A stretch of 17,816 bases of DNA from JANXQE01 sp035651635 (lineage in GTDB: Bacteria > Verrucomicrobiota > Verrucomicrobiia > Limisphaerales > UBA8199), in contig DASRFK010000273.1 in the NCBI GenBank assembly GCA_035651635.1, forward strand, positions 1 to 17,816, written 5' to 3'. Shown here in pieces: positions 7,076 through 14,519 of the stretch. Positions within the stretch are counted from its first letter, which is position 1, and each line of letters opens with the position of its first letter. The notes beneath the pieces are model-generated. The model was given only the letters and a program-made list of their open reading frames with translations. It searched no databases and was not told the DNA's origin. The position numbers were made by a program, and so were the translations under genes.

Positions 7076-8332
7076 ATGGAAATCTACGATCATCCGACCT
7101 TTCGCATGGCCTGCCAGCAGTTCGATCTGGTAGCCAACCACCTGCAAATGCCGGAATCAGACCGCGGGCGCATTAAGTTCCCCAAGCGTTCGATGACCGT
7201 GGCTCTGCCCATCCACCGGGATGACGGCCGGATTGAGATTTTTGCCGGCTACCGCGTGCAGCACCATTTGACTCTGGGTCCGACCAAGGGCGGCCTGCGC
7301 TATCATCCCGACGTCACCTTGGGTGAAGTAGCGGCCCTGGCGATGTGGATGAGCTGGAAGTGCGCGTTGACGGGCCTGCCCTATGGGGGCGCCAAGGGCG
7401 GCATTGCTTGCGACCCCGGCAAGCTTTCCACAAATGAGCTCGAGCGGCTGACTCGCCGATACACGCAGGAAATGATTCCATTTATTGGACCGCAGATCGA
7501 TGTGATGGCGCCCGACTTGGGTACCAACGAGCAGGTTATGGCCTGGATGATGGACACCTACTCGGTGTACGCCGGCTATACGGTGCCCAGCATTGTTACC
7601 GGCAAACCGGTCGGGATTGGCGGTTCTCTCGGCCGGCGGGAGGCCACCGGCCGCGGTGTCGGGTACCTGGTGAATCGCGCGACCGACACGCTCGGCCTGG
7701 ACATCAGCAAGACGACAGCCGCAGTCCAGGGTTTTGGCAACGTCGGTTCTGTCGCGGCGCTGTCGCTGGCTCGTTACGGTGCCAAAGTCATTGCCGTGAG
7801 CGATGCTTTCGGCGGTGTTTACAACGCGAAAGGCTTGAATTTGTGGGAGCTCGAAAAACATGTTGCCAACACTAAATCGGTTGCCGGCTTTCCTGAGGGA
7901 GAACCTCTGACCAACGAGCAGTTGCTCGTGCTGCCTTGCGATATTTTGGTCCCGGCTGCTTTGGAACGGCAAATCACCGGAAACAACGCCGGTAAAATCC
8001 AATGCCGGATTCTGGCGGAGGCGGCCAACGGCCCCACGACGCCCGAGGCGGACGTCATCCTCAACCAACGCTCGGAGATATTCGTCATTCCGGATGTTTT
8101 GTGCAATGCCGGCGGCGTAATCGTCTCCTATTTTGAATGGGTCCAGGATTTGCAGAGCTTTTTCTGGGGCGAAACCGAAGTGGTCGATAAGTTGTTCCGG
8201 ATCCTGGAAAACGCTTTTACCCAAATCGTTAACTTGAGCCGGAAACAAAAACTTCCGATGCGACTGGCGGCGCTATCGCTCGGGATCAAGCGCGTCCAGG
8301 AAGCCAAGCGGGTCCGGGGATTGTTTCCATGA
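7076..8332 (+). CDS. gdhA: Glu/Leu/Phe/Val dehydrogenase family protein, likely glutamate dehydrogenase
   Basis: Protein of 418 aa from the ATG at 7076; a GTG at 7040 would add 12 unlikely residues. It catalyses reversible oxidative deamination of glutamate to 2-oxoglutarate and ammonia. Visible features: GPTKGGLRYHP with substrate Lys71, WKCALTGLPYGGAKGGI with Lys95 and catalytic Lys107, VMAPDLGTNE with Asp147, the Rossmann loop GFGNVGS (219-225), and Asp243 in AVSDAFGG, which suggests NAD(H) preference. The C-terminal CNAGGVIVSYFEWVQD is typical of the hexameric bacterial/archaeal GDH group. Leucine or phenylalanine dehydrogenases share the fold but are usually shorter with a different substrate pocket, so glutamate is favoured. 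The stop codon overlaps the start of the SCO gene (ATGA). Confidence 0.92.
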   Translation: MEIYDHPTFRMACQQFDLVANHLQMPESDRGRIKFPKRSMTVALPIHRDDGRIEIFAGYRVQHHLTLGPTKGGLRYHPDVTLGEVAALAMWMSWKCALTGLPYGGAKGGIACDPGKLSTNELERLTRRYTQEMIPFIGPQIDVMAPDLGTNEQVMAWMMDTYSVYAGYTVPSIVTGKPVGIGGSLGRREATGRGVGYLVNRATDTLGLDISKTTAAVQGFGNVGSVAALSLARYGAKVIAVSDAFGGVYNAKGLNLWELEKHVANTKSVAGFPEGEPLTNEQLLVLPCDILVPAALERQITGNNAGKIQCRILAEAANGPTTPEADVILNQRSEIFVIPDVLCNAGGVIVSYFEWVQDLQSFFWGETEVVDKLFRILENAFTQIVNLSRKQKLPMRLAALSLGIKRVQEAKRVRGLFP

Positions 8333-9243
8333 ACAGAGTCCTTGGTTTGCTGGTCAGTTGTGCGATGGCAGTATTTGCGCTGAGCTCCTGCAAAAGGTCG
8401 GCTCAAAGTTCCTCTGAGTCCGCCACCGCTCCAGCGCAGCGCGCCAACCAAAGAGTCTTCCTGGTTAAAGGAATCGTTAAGGCGTTGCGGCCGGAGCGGA
8501 ACGAGATAGAAATCAAGCATGAGGAAATCCCTGATTACATGCCCTCGATGACCATGCCATTTGAGGTCAAAGACACCAACGAATTAAGCGGCCTTGAACC
8601 CGGGCAGTCGATTTCCTTTCGTTTGACTGTGACTGAGACCGAGGGGTGGGTCGACGACCTCAAGCCGCTTGGCCGCGCCCCCGAGGAATCTTCAACCAAT
8701 TCGACAGCGACTCAACCGATACGGGTGGTTGAAGAGCTCAAAGTGGGCCAGCCGCTGCCGGAGTTTCATCTCACCAACGAACTGGGACAAGCCGTTACAA
8801 CCACACAATTCAAAGGACAGGCGCTGGCCATTACTTTCCTATTCACTCGCTGCCCTTTTCCGACTTTTTGCCCGCGGCTGGCGAACGACTTCGCCGAGAC
8901 CCAGGAGAAGATGCTCAACCTGCAGGGCGGTCCGGCCAATTGGCATTTGCTGACCGTTTCGTTTGATCCCGACTTCGACCGGCCCGCGGTGTTGAAGTCC
9001 TACGCTCTGGCCCATCATTATGACCCGGCCCACTCAACCTTTGCCACGGGCGATTTGGACGACGTCACGGCTCTAGGCGATTTGTTTGGCCTGGTGTTCT
9101 GGCGCGACTCCACCGGCAGCATCACGCATAATATGCGCACCGCTGTCATCGATGCCCACGGCCGGCTGCAAAAAGTTTTTGAAGGCAAAGACTGGACCAG
9201 TGCCGAGTTGGCTGCCGAATTGGTCAAAGCGGCCCGGTCTTGA
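8329..9243 (+). CDS. Copper-binding (CusF-like) and SCO1/SenC fusion lipoprotein
   Basis: Protein of 304 aa with two domains after a lipoprotein signal (ALSSC, Cys21). Residues 42-115 form a small CusF-like beta-barrel with candidate copper ligands His64, Met71, Met74 and Met76 (HEEIPDYMPSMTMPF). Residues 135-304 form a thioredoxin-like SCO domain: TFLFTRCPFPTFCPRL with Cys175 and Cys181, VSFDPDFDRP, and ITHNMRTAVID with His267, the expected third copper ligand. Classic SCO proteins have CxxxC; here the cysteines are five residues apart, as I recall for a CP[LF]P.FCP subgroup. The likely role is periplasmic copper delivery or thiol redox maintenance for the CuA site of a terminal oxidase. The ATG overlaps the gdhA stop by four bases (ATGA), so translation is probably coupled although the functions look unrelated. 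Confidence 0.9.
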   Translation: MNRVLGLLVSCAMAVFALSSCKRSAQSSSESATAPAQRANQRVFLVKGIVKALRPERNEIEIKHEEIPDYMPSMTMPFEVKDTNELSGLEPGQSISFRLTVTETEGWVDDLKPLGRAPEESSTNSTATQPIRVVEELKVGQPLPEFHLTNELGQAVTTTQFKGQALAITFLFTRCPFPTFCPRLANDFAETQEKMLNLQGGPANWHLLTVSFDPDFDRPAVLKSYALAHHYDPAHSTFATGDLDDVTALGDLFGLVFWRDSTGSITHNMRTAVIDAHGRLQKVFEGKDWTSAELAAELVKAARS

Positions 9244-9250
9244 CCCGCGG

Positions 9251-9859
9251 TCAGAACAACACATCCTCCGGCCGGACTTCCAGGCATTCGTCCTGATCTT
9301 CCCACACGACGGCGGGGTAAGACTCCAAAAGCTCTCGCGCCAGTTTGCTGCCGGCCTGCGCCAACAACCTCTCGGCGTCTTTGGCCGCTTTCTCAAACGC
9401 CCGTTCGTAGCTGCCGGCGCCCTTGCGCTGCGCATCGTCCCAATGAGCCACCGCATGCACGGGCGCGTAGGCGCTGGCCCAACTCTCGAGTTCGAGTCGG
9501 ATCGGCTCGGCGATCTCTTCGAAGGGCAGCAGGGTCTCATTACAGTGCTGGCAAATCAGTCCGGCGTCGCGCACGTCGCGCGTGAGCAGCGGCAGCGTTG
9601 GCGCGCGGCAACAAGCCGATTCCCCGTAGGCCGCTGGGGGGGTGGCCAGGCGTTTGAACCAGGTCTGGCGTTCATGCGCCAATTGCGCCGCCAATCGATA
9701 CGCCCCGAGCAGCGGGTGGGATAAGCGCCAGGCTTTGCCCTCGAACTGGCCGAGCGTTTGGGCCATCCACCGGGCCAGCGTGAGATCATCGAAGTCGCGA
9801 AACACCAGCCCGTACTCTTTCCAGAGAAGGTCCAGGGGCGAGTCGGTGCTCGGGGGCAT
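9251..9859 (-). CDS. Uncharacterised protein with two Cys pairs (putative metal-binding)
   Basis: Protein of 202 aa with no signal peptide or membrane segment. I do not recognise a named domain. The sequence is rich in Trp, Leu and charged residues and looks mostly helical. Two cysteine clusters, CC in YGESACCRAP (residues about 83-84) and CQHC in GLICQHCNETLLP (about 103-106), could together bind zinc or another metal, but a CC pair is not a standard zinc-ribbon half. The codon use resembles neighbouring genes and the reading frame is clean over 600 bp, so it is very likely a real gene. From memory, close relatives occur in other Verrucomicrobiota. It converges on the SCO gene with a 7 bp gap. 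Another 38 bp separates it from the small lipoprotein gene upstream, so those two may be cotranscribed. Confidence 0.8.
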   Translation of the reverse strand: MPPSTDSPLDLLWKEYGLVFRDFDDLTLARWMAQTLGQFEGKAWRLSHPLLGAYRLAAQLAHERQTWFKRLATPPAAYGESACCRAPTLPLLTRDVRDAGLICQHCNETLLPFEEIAEPIRLELESWASAYAPVHAVAHWDDAQRKGAGSYERAFEKAAKDAERLLAQAGSKLARELLESYPAVVWEDQDECLEVRPEDVLF

Positions 9860-9897
9860 CCGGGGATTATGGGCGGCCGGGCGGAAAAATCGACTCT

Positions 9898-10275
9898 TTA
9901 CGGCTCGGAAATCTGCAAGGTGTATTCGGGGGACAAGGCGCTGTCGGGCTTGGGTCGGCCCATAGTGTTATAGTCGAAATCGAACTTGTAGCGATAATGC
10001 ACCAAGCTGGCTCCCGGTGGCACTGGGACCAACCCTTCCCATCGGTTAGTCATCAGGTTAGTGGGACGCATCGGGTAAACTTCGGCTCCCACCATGATCT
10101 GTGGACGGATCGAATCCCAGCGCAGCGTTTGCTGGCGGCTGGTCATTGCTACTTCCACCGGATACAGATTATTGGCATTCCGGGTCTGGTGCAGCGGGGT
10201 TAAATTAGTGAAAGTGGAGGTGCAGCCCGCCAATAATAGGGGCGCAAATATACACAGCAGCATTCTCTTCAGCAT
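9898..10275 (-). CDS. Small conserved-looking lipoprotein of unknown function
   Basis: Protein of 125 aa from the ATG at 10275. The signal MLKRMLLCIFAPLLLAGC has a good lipobox, LAGC, with Cys18 as the lipidation site; a second ATG at 10263 would shorten the n-region. An open frame extends upstream to 10395 through a palindromic repeat and is not credible coding. The mature part (STFTNLTPLHQTRNANN..., then VEVAMTSRQQTLRWDSIRP and LVHYRYKFDFDYN) is predicted to be beta-rich, perhaps an immunoglobulin-like sandwich, with no recognisable catalytic motif. It may be an outer-membrane or periplasmic structural lipoprotein; this is a guess. The gene lies upstream of the Cys-pair protein on the same strand. 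Confidence 0.75.
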   Translation of the reverse strand: MLKRMLLCIFAPLLLAGCTSTFTNLTPLHQTRNANNLYPVEVAMTSRQQTLRWDSIRPQIMVGAEVYPMRPTNLMTNRWEGLVPVPPGASLVHYRYKFDFDYNTMGRPKPDSALSPEYTLQISEP

Positions 10276-10346
10276 GAGCGCAGGCTGACAAACAGCTTTC
10301 GCGTTGTAAAGGGCATTTCGGGAGACCGCGGACCGTCCAGCAGGGA

Positions 10347-10457
10347 CGTAGCGCAGGCGTTCTCGCCTGCTGTATCGCCGACTTTCAGTCGGCAAGGCGT
10401 TAACTGGTCAAGCTCGCTGAAACTTGCATCAGTCCCGGCTGGAGACTCTGCGCTACG
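10347..10457. repeat. Multi-hairpin palindromic element with closing inverted repeat
   Basis: An outer 9 bp inverted repeat, CGTAGCGCA (10347-10355) with TGCGCTACG (10449-10457), encloses two small perfect hairpins: GCAGGCG/CGCCTGC with a 4 nt loop (10353-10370) and GCCGACT/AGTCGGC with a 3 nt loop (10377-10393). The rest of the inside has only weak pairing (CAAG/CTTG around 10409-10425). Folded as RNA this would be a multibranch structure, though the outer arm and first hairpin share three bases. A partial copy of the end sequence, GTAGCGCA, occurs just after it at about 10467-10474. It fills most of the 304 bp gap between the small lipoprotein and the PPIase gene; the remainder of that gap shows only a T-rich stretch near 10510 and no clear promoter. 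Confidence 0.7.
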
Positions 10458-10579
10458 CCAAGTCGAGTAGCGCAGCGCGCCACCACCATTCCCACCATTC
10501 AAAAACCACTTTTTTCGGTTTGACCCGTCTTGTCATCGGAGGTTAGGTTGCACGTTCCTTAAGTGAATTGAAGTTATTT

Positions 10580-12250
10580 ATGTTTGGGACGATCCGAAAG
10601 CATCAGACCTGGCTGTGGGCGGTGATTATTACGCTGACGATTATCAGTTTCGTCAGCTTCCTATCGCCGAATTCAAAGATGAACGCGGGCAGGGGCTCGG
10701 ATAATTACGGCTCGATTAATGGCGAGCGGGTGACCCGAATCGAAAAGGCAAATGCTTACCGCGAGGTTGACCTGCACATCCTCTTCATGAGCGGCCACTG
10801 GCTGAGCGACGAAAAGAAGGACAGCCGTGTTAATCCCGAATTGGAAACGTACCGCTGGCTGCTGCTGGCGCAATTGCAACGCAAGCTGGGAATTCACGTC
10901 GGCGATGATGCGGCCGCTTCCATGGCGCAACAGATGATTCACTCCTTCGAGCGCATGGGCATCACCTCGCCGGCCATGTTCATCGAACGTGTTCTCCAGC
11001 CGCATGGCTATGGCGTCGACGATTTCGAGCGGTACATCCGTCATTTTGTCGGCGTCCAGGAATTGATTAGCACCTTCGGGCTGAGCGGGCGCTTGATCAC
11101 CCCCCAGGAAGCCAAGGCCTTATACGATCGCGAGCATCAGGAACTCGCCACCGAGGCCGTGTTTTTCCCGGCTTCGAATTATCTGGCCAGTGTGAGTGTG
11201 AGCCCGGAGGCGCTCGGCCAATTCTATTCGAATCGGTTGGCCAACTACATCATTCCCGAGCGCGTCCAGGTCAGCTATGTCCGGTTTAACGTGACCAACT
11301 ACCTGGCCCAGGCTGAGACCGAGCTCGGCACAAACCTGACCGAGCTGATCGAAGCCAATTACCAGCGCATGGGCACCAATTACTTTACCGACGCCAAGAC
11401 GCCGGACGAGGTGAAAGCCAAGATCCGGCAGGGGCTCATTCGCAATCAGGCCATGAAATACGCGACCAAGAATGCCCTCGAGTTTGCGAACGTCCTCTTC
11501 GATCTCAAGCCGTTTTCGCCCGATCAACTGCAGAAGCTCGCCGCTACGAATGGCGTGACTGCCTCCGTCACCGCGCCTTTCAGCCGGGATGAAGATCCAA
11601 AAGACCTGGAAGTCGGTGCCGACTTCTCCAAAGCGGCGTTTGCCCTCACGCCCGACGAGCCGTACGCCGGGCCGATCTCCGGGCAGGACGGAGTGTACGT
11701 GATTAGTTATGACCAGCAGCTTCCGCGAGAGACTCCTTCCCTGGATCAGGTTCGCGATAAAGTCATGGCTGATTTTAAGCATAGCCAGGCCATGATGCAG
11801 GCACAGCTGGCTGGACGGGCTGCCTATCAGAGCCTGACCAACGGGCTGGCTCAGGGCAAATCATTCACTAACCTTTGTGCTGAGGCACATCTTCAGCCCA
11901 CTGTCCTGCCTCCGTTTTCCATCAGCACGCGCGCGGTGCCCGAGGCCGAAGAAATGGTAAATCTGACTCAACTCAAGCAGTTGGCTTTCAGCACGCCACC
12001 AGGGCAGGTCAGTCCTTATCAGCCCACCTTGGACGGCGGACTTGTGCTTTACGTTAAGAGCAAATTGCCACTGGACGAGTCGAAAGCCACAGCCGACCTG
12101 CCGTCATTTGTCGCCAATTTGCGCCGAACGCGCCAGCAGGAAGCCTTCGAAGATTGGTTTCGCAAAGAAGCTGAACACGCACTGCAGGATACGCCGGTCG
12201 GTCAGCAAAAAGCGGCGCCGACTCTCGGCTCGGCTGCGGCCAGAGGATAG
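10580..12250 (+). CDS. Membrane-anchored SurA/PpiD-like peptidyl-prolyl isomerase
   Basis: Protein of 556 aa from the ATG at 10580; an in-frame TTG at 10568 adds four residues and cannot be excluded. After a short cytoplasmic MFGTIRKHQT a single transmembrane helix spans about residues 11-30, leaving the rest in the periplasm. This is the layout of PpiD and of SurA-N-like chaperones. The N-terminal helical region (about 40-200) looks like the SurA/PpiD chaperone core. Two regions with parvulin-like strand patterns follow; the clearest is YAGPISGQDGVYVISY with downstream LDQVRDKVMADF. I cannot confirm that the parvulin active-site residues are complete, so the protein may be mainly a chaperone for exported or outer-membrane proteins. 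Ala/Gly-rich low complexity ends the protein. Confidence 0.8.
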   Translation: MFGTIRKHQTWLWAVIITLTIISFVSFLSPNSKMNAGRGSDNYGSINGERVTRIEKANAYREVDLHILFMSGHWLSDEKKDSRVNPELETYRWLLLAQLQRKLGIHVGDDAAASMAQQMIHSFERMGITSPAMFIERVLQPHGYGVDDFERYIRHFVGVQELISTFGLSGRLITPQEAKALYDREHQELATEAVFFPASNYLASVSVSPEALGQFYSNRLANYIIPERVQVSYVRFNVTNYLAQAETELGTNLTELIEANYQRMGTNYFTDAKTPDEVKAKIRQGLIRNQAMKYATKNALEFANVLFDLKPFSPDQLQKLAATNGVTASVTAPFSRDEDPKDLEVGADFSKAAFALTPDEPYAGPISGQDGVYVISYDQQLPRETPSLDQVRDKVMADFKHSQAMMQAQLAGRAAYQSLTNGLAQGKSFTNLCAEAHLQPTVLPPFSISTRAVPEAEEMVNLTQLKQLAFSTPPGQVSPYQPTLDGGLVLYVKSKLPLDESKATADLPSFVANLRRTRQQEAFEDWFRKEAEHALQDTPVGQQKAAPTLGSAAARG

Positions 12251-12367
12251 GCCGCGCCTGCCGTTGCGGGTTCGTTCGGCCGGGTCACTCGGCTTCAAGC
12301 TCGGCCGGCTGTGGTTAAGCCCCTTTCGCGTGCGACCATGAACCCAAACTGCGCTGCGAAAGCTCCA

Positions 12368-12409
12368 CCCTCTCCTGGGGGAGAGGGCCGGGGTGAGGGC
12401 GGGCTTTTT
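12368..12409 (+). terminator. Hairpin with T-run; dispersed-repeat-like terminator candidate
   Basis: A perfect 8 bp stem, CCCTCTCC (12368-12375) with GGAGAGGG (12380-12387), and a TGGG loop is followed by G-rich GGCCGGGGTGAGGG and a run of five T residues (12405-12409). The distance from stem to T-run is too long for a classic intrinsic terminator, so termination is uncertain. The wording CCCTCTCC...GGAGAGGGCCGGGGTGAGGG is, to my knowledge, a widely scattered intergenic repeat in several bacterial phyla. It lies between the PPIase gene and the pseudouridine synthase homologue. The remainder of this 203 bp gap is G+C-rich with several CCGGCCG/CGGCCG palindromic bits. Confidence 0.5.
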
Positions 12410-12453
12410 CCGTTCGGTTCGTGGAGAGGGCACGCGATGCGTTTTTTTCACTG

Positions 12454-13281
12454 ATGAGTTCTCTATCTGCCCATTCAGACCTGCCCGCGATCAAGATCTC
12501 CTCAACCGAAACCCGTGAGTTTTGGGAGCTCCCCGTTGTTTATGAAGACGACCAGCTCTTGGCTCTAGACAAGCCCGCGGGCCTGTCGGTCAGCGGCGAG
12601 CCAGAGCAAACGGGCCGGCCGGACCTCCTGGACCTGCTTCACCAGGGCATCGCGGCCGGCAAATCGTGGGCGGTGGCTCGAAACATTTCTTTTCTGATGA
12701 ACGCCCATCGACTCGAGGCCGAGGCCAGCGGCGTGCTGTTGCTGGCCAGGAACAAACCCGTTTTGAGCACGCTGCTGGATTGGTTTGGCAGCGACCGGGT
12801 CATTCTGTCTTATGTAACACTCGTTTCGGGCACGCCTGCCGAAGACCAGTTTGCGGTCGAGGCAAAACTGGCTCCGGACTCTCTCCGGCCAGGGTTGATG
12901 CGGGTAGATCCGAAATTCGGCAAGCGCGCTCGGACCTCATTCACGGTCCTGGAACGTTTCCGCGACTGGACCCTCGTGAGGTGTGTGCCATCCCCAAATC
13001 GTCCACACCAGGTCCGCGTGCACTTGAAACGGCTCGGTTTGCGCGTCGCGGGGGACCAGGCGTACGGCGGCAAACCGCTTTGGCTCTCGCGCTTGAAGCC
13101 CGGCTTTCACCTGAAGCCTAATCACACTGAAAGGCCTCTGCTCGGACAAACCTGCCTGCATGCCGAAACGCTTCGACTCGATCATCCGGTCACAGGTCAA
13201 CCCCTCACCCTGGAAGCTGCGCCGCCCAAAGACCTGCGAGTTGCCCTGAAGTACCTGCGACGGTACCGTCCAACAACCTGA
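12454..13281 (+). CDS. RluA-family pseudouridine synthase homologue with catalytic Asp replaced by Glu
   Basis: Protein of 275 aa from the ATG at 12454; an in-frame GTG at 12421 lies in repeat-like DNA and is less likely. The fold is recognised from VVYEDDQLLALDKPAGLSV (28-46), HRLEAEASGVLLLARN (85-100), RPHQVRVHLKRLGLRVAGD and QAYGG. RluA-type enzymes isomerise uridine to pseudouridine in rRNA or tRNA, with an essential aspartate in the HRLD..TSG motif. Here that position is Glu88 (codon GAG at 12715-12717) and the following T is Ala91, while the other motifs look intact. The protein may be inactive, slower, or have an RNA-binding role. There is no S4 domain. The gene is convergent with argF across a 306 bp hairpin-rich gap. 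Confidence 0.88.
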   Translation: MSSLSAHSDLPAIKISSTETREFWELPVVYEDDQLLALDKPAGLSVSGEPEQTGRPDLLDLLHQGIAAGKSWAVARNISFLMNAHRLEAEASGVLLLARNKPVLSTLLDWFGSDRVILSYVTLVSGTPAEDQFAVEAKLAPDSLRPGLMRVDPKFGKRARTSFTVLERFRDWTLVRCVPSPNRPHQVRVHLKRLGLRVAGDQAYGGKPLWLSRLKPGFHLKPNHTERPLLGQTCLHAETLRLDHPVTGQPLTLEAAPPKDLRVALKYLRRYRPTT

Positions 13282-13326
13282 ACCGAACGGGAGTTGCCTT
13301 GCGGCGCTTTTGGCGAGGCTTCACTT

Positions 13327-13541
13327 CAACGCCAACGGCGTTGCTCATACCAGCCCAGGCCGAAAGGCCTGGGAATGCCGGATCATCCGTGTTTCGCGCA
13401 GGCCATCGGCCTGCTTCATGTTGACGATTTTAAAGCAAACATTGGTGCAACCCCACGCCTCGGCGCTTGGAGGATCGTGCTTTGGCCGACCTATCCCAGG
13501 GCTGGCGCTCTGGGCTGGTATCAGTGCTGCCTTCGGCGGCA
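13327..13541. repeat. Array of five short palindromes between convergent genes
   Basis: The 306 bp gap between the pseudouridine synthase homologue and argF holds five palindromes and no plausible gene. They are: CAACGCC-aac-GGCGTTG (13327-13343); CCCAGGCC-gaaa-GGCCTGGG (13354-13373); GCAGGCC-atc-GGCCTGC (13398-13414); a looser CCCAG/CTGGG (13495-13514); and TGCTGCC-ttc-GGCGGCA with one G-T pair (13525-13541). Four share the same design, a 7-8 bp stem and a 3-4 nt loop, including a GAAA tetraloop. They lie between two convergent genes, so they may help end transcription on both strands, but no T-tract follows any of them. Open frames crossing the array are judged spurious. Confidence 0.75.
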
Positions 13542-13587
13542 AAGCGTCGCATTCCAAGTGACGACGGGCTCCAGCCGGGCCGGCGCC

Positions 13588-14484
13588 TCAGCTGCCCAGC
13601 CAGGTCAGGACTGATTTTTGCACGTGCAGCCGATTTTCCGCCTGATCGAAAATCGTCTCTGCGTTGGCCTCAAAAGTTTCCTCATCGATTTCTTTGCCGC
13701 GATAAGCCGGCAGGCAATGCATCACCAACGCCCCTGGCCTGGCCAGTTGCACCAGGTGCCCGTTGATCTGATAACCGCTCAGTTGTTCAATCCGCGCCGC
13801 GGACTCGGCTTCCTTGCCCATGGAAATCCACACATCCGTGTAGAGCAGGTCGGCGCCTTGAGCGGCGGTGGCAATGTTCTCTGTCAACAGCACCCGTGCC
13901 CCGGCCCGGCGCAGCAGCGCATCGTCCGGTTGAAAAGCTTTCGGCGCGGCGATGCGCAGTTCAAAGCCCAGCTTGGCGGCCGCAAAAATCCATGAGTTCA
14001 CCACGTTGCACGCGCCGTCGCCAATGAAGGCAACCACTTTGTTCGCAATTGAGCCTCGCTTTTCCTCGAAGGTGAAGATATCCGCCAGGATCTGGCAGGG
14101 ATGCTCCGCGTCCGTCAAGGCGTTGATCGTCGGGATGTGGGCATACGCCGCGAATTCCTCGACATCCGCCTGGGCAAAGGTGCGAATCACCGCGCCGTGG
14201 ACCATTCGGCCCAACACGCGCGCCGTGTCTTTAATGGGCTCGCCGCGGCCGATTTGGATTTCGCTGGCGGGCAGGAACACCGCTTGGCCGCCTAATTCGC
14301 GAATGCCCACTTCGAACGAGACCCGGGTTCGCGTGGATGCCTTCGAGAAAATCATCGCCCAGGTTTGCCCCGCCAGTGGCTGAAACTTGTGTGAGCCGCG
14401 TGCTTGCTTGAGCCCAATCGCGCCCGCCAGGATGCTTTTCAGCTCGGCGGGACTCATTTTCTCAATGCTTAACAAATGTTTCAT
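13588..14484 (-). CDS. argF: Ornithine carbamoyltransferase
   Basis: Protein of 298 aa, close to the usual family length of about 300-335. It makes citrulline from ornithine and carbamoyl phosphate in arginine biosynthesis. Visible motifs: the carbamoyl-phosphate loop SKASTRTRVSFE with STRTR at 50-54, HPCQ (128-131), the ornithine-side DVWISMG (217-223), whose SMG distinguishes ornithine from aspartate carbamoyltransferases, and HCLPAYRGKEI with catalytic Cys257 in HCLP (256-259). The more usual FEKxSTRT is FSKASTRT here, a mild variant. It lies 35 bp downstream of argD on the same strand, so argD-argF form a probable operon. Downstream is the palindrome array at 13327-13541. I see no ArgR-type operator. 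Confidence 0.97.
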   Translation of the reverse strand: MKHLLSIEKMSPAELKSILAGAIGLKQARGSHKFQPLAGQTWAMIFSKASTRTRVSFEVGIRELGGQAVFLPASEIQIGRGEPIKDTARVLGRMVHGAVIRTFAQADVEEFAAYAHIPTINALTDAEHPCQILADIFTFEEKRGSIANKVVAFIGDGACNVVNSWIFAAAKLGFELRIAAPKAFQPDDALLRRAGARVLLTENIATAAQGADLLYTDVWISMGKEAESAARIEQLSGYQINGHLVQLARPGALVMHCLPAYRGKEIDEETFEANAETIFDQAENRLHVQKSVLTWLGS

Positions 14485-14519
14485 CTTCGCTTCACGCTGC
14501 GACTCTCCAGGATACGAAT

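Noticed and set aside
7157..8248. 363-codon minus-strand open frame
   Set aside because: Antisense to glutamate dehydrogenase, which has all family motifs; a side effect of G+C-rich codon use.
10276..10395. N-terminal extension of the small lipoprotein gene
   Set aside because: It passes through the palindromic repeat at 10347-10457 and would bury the signal peptide inside the protein.
10519..10549. TTGACC followed by TAGGTT as a promoter for the PPIase gene
   Set aside because: The spacing is 19 bp and the -10 matches poorly; not strong enough to list.
13327..13541. CRISPR array
   Set aside because: The palindromes differ in sequence and spacing; there are no identical direct repeats with unique spacers and no cas genes.
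13294..13614. Open frames in the gap between the pseudouridine synthase homologue and argF
   Set aside because: They are made of hairpin repeats, lack a domain, and conflict with each other.
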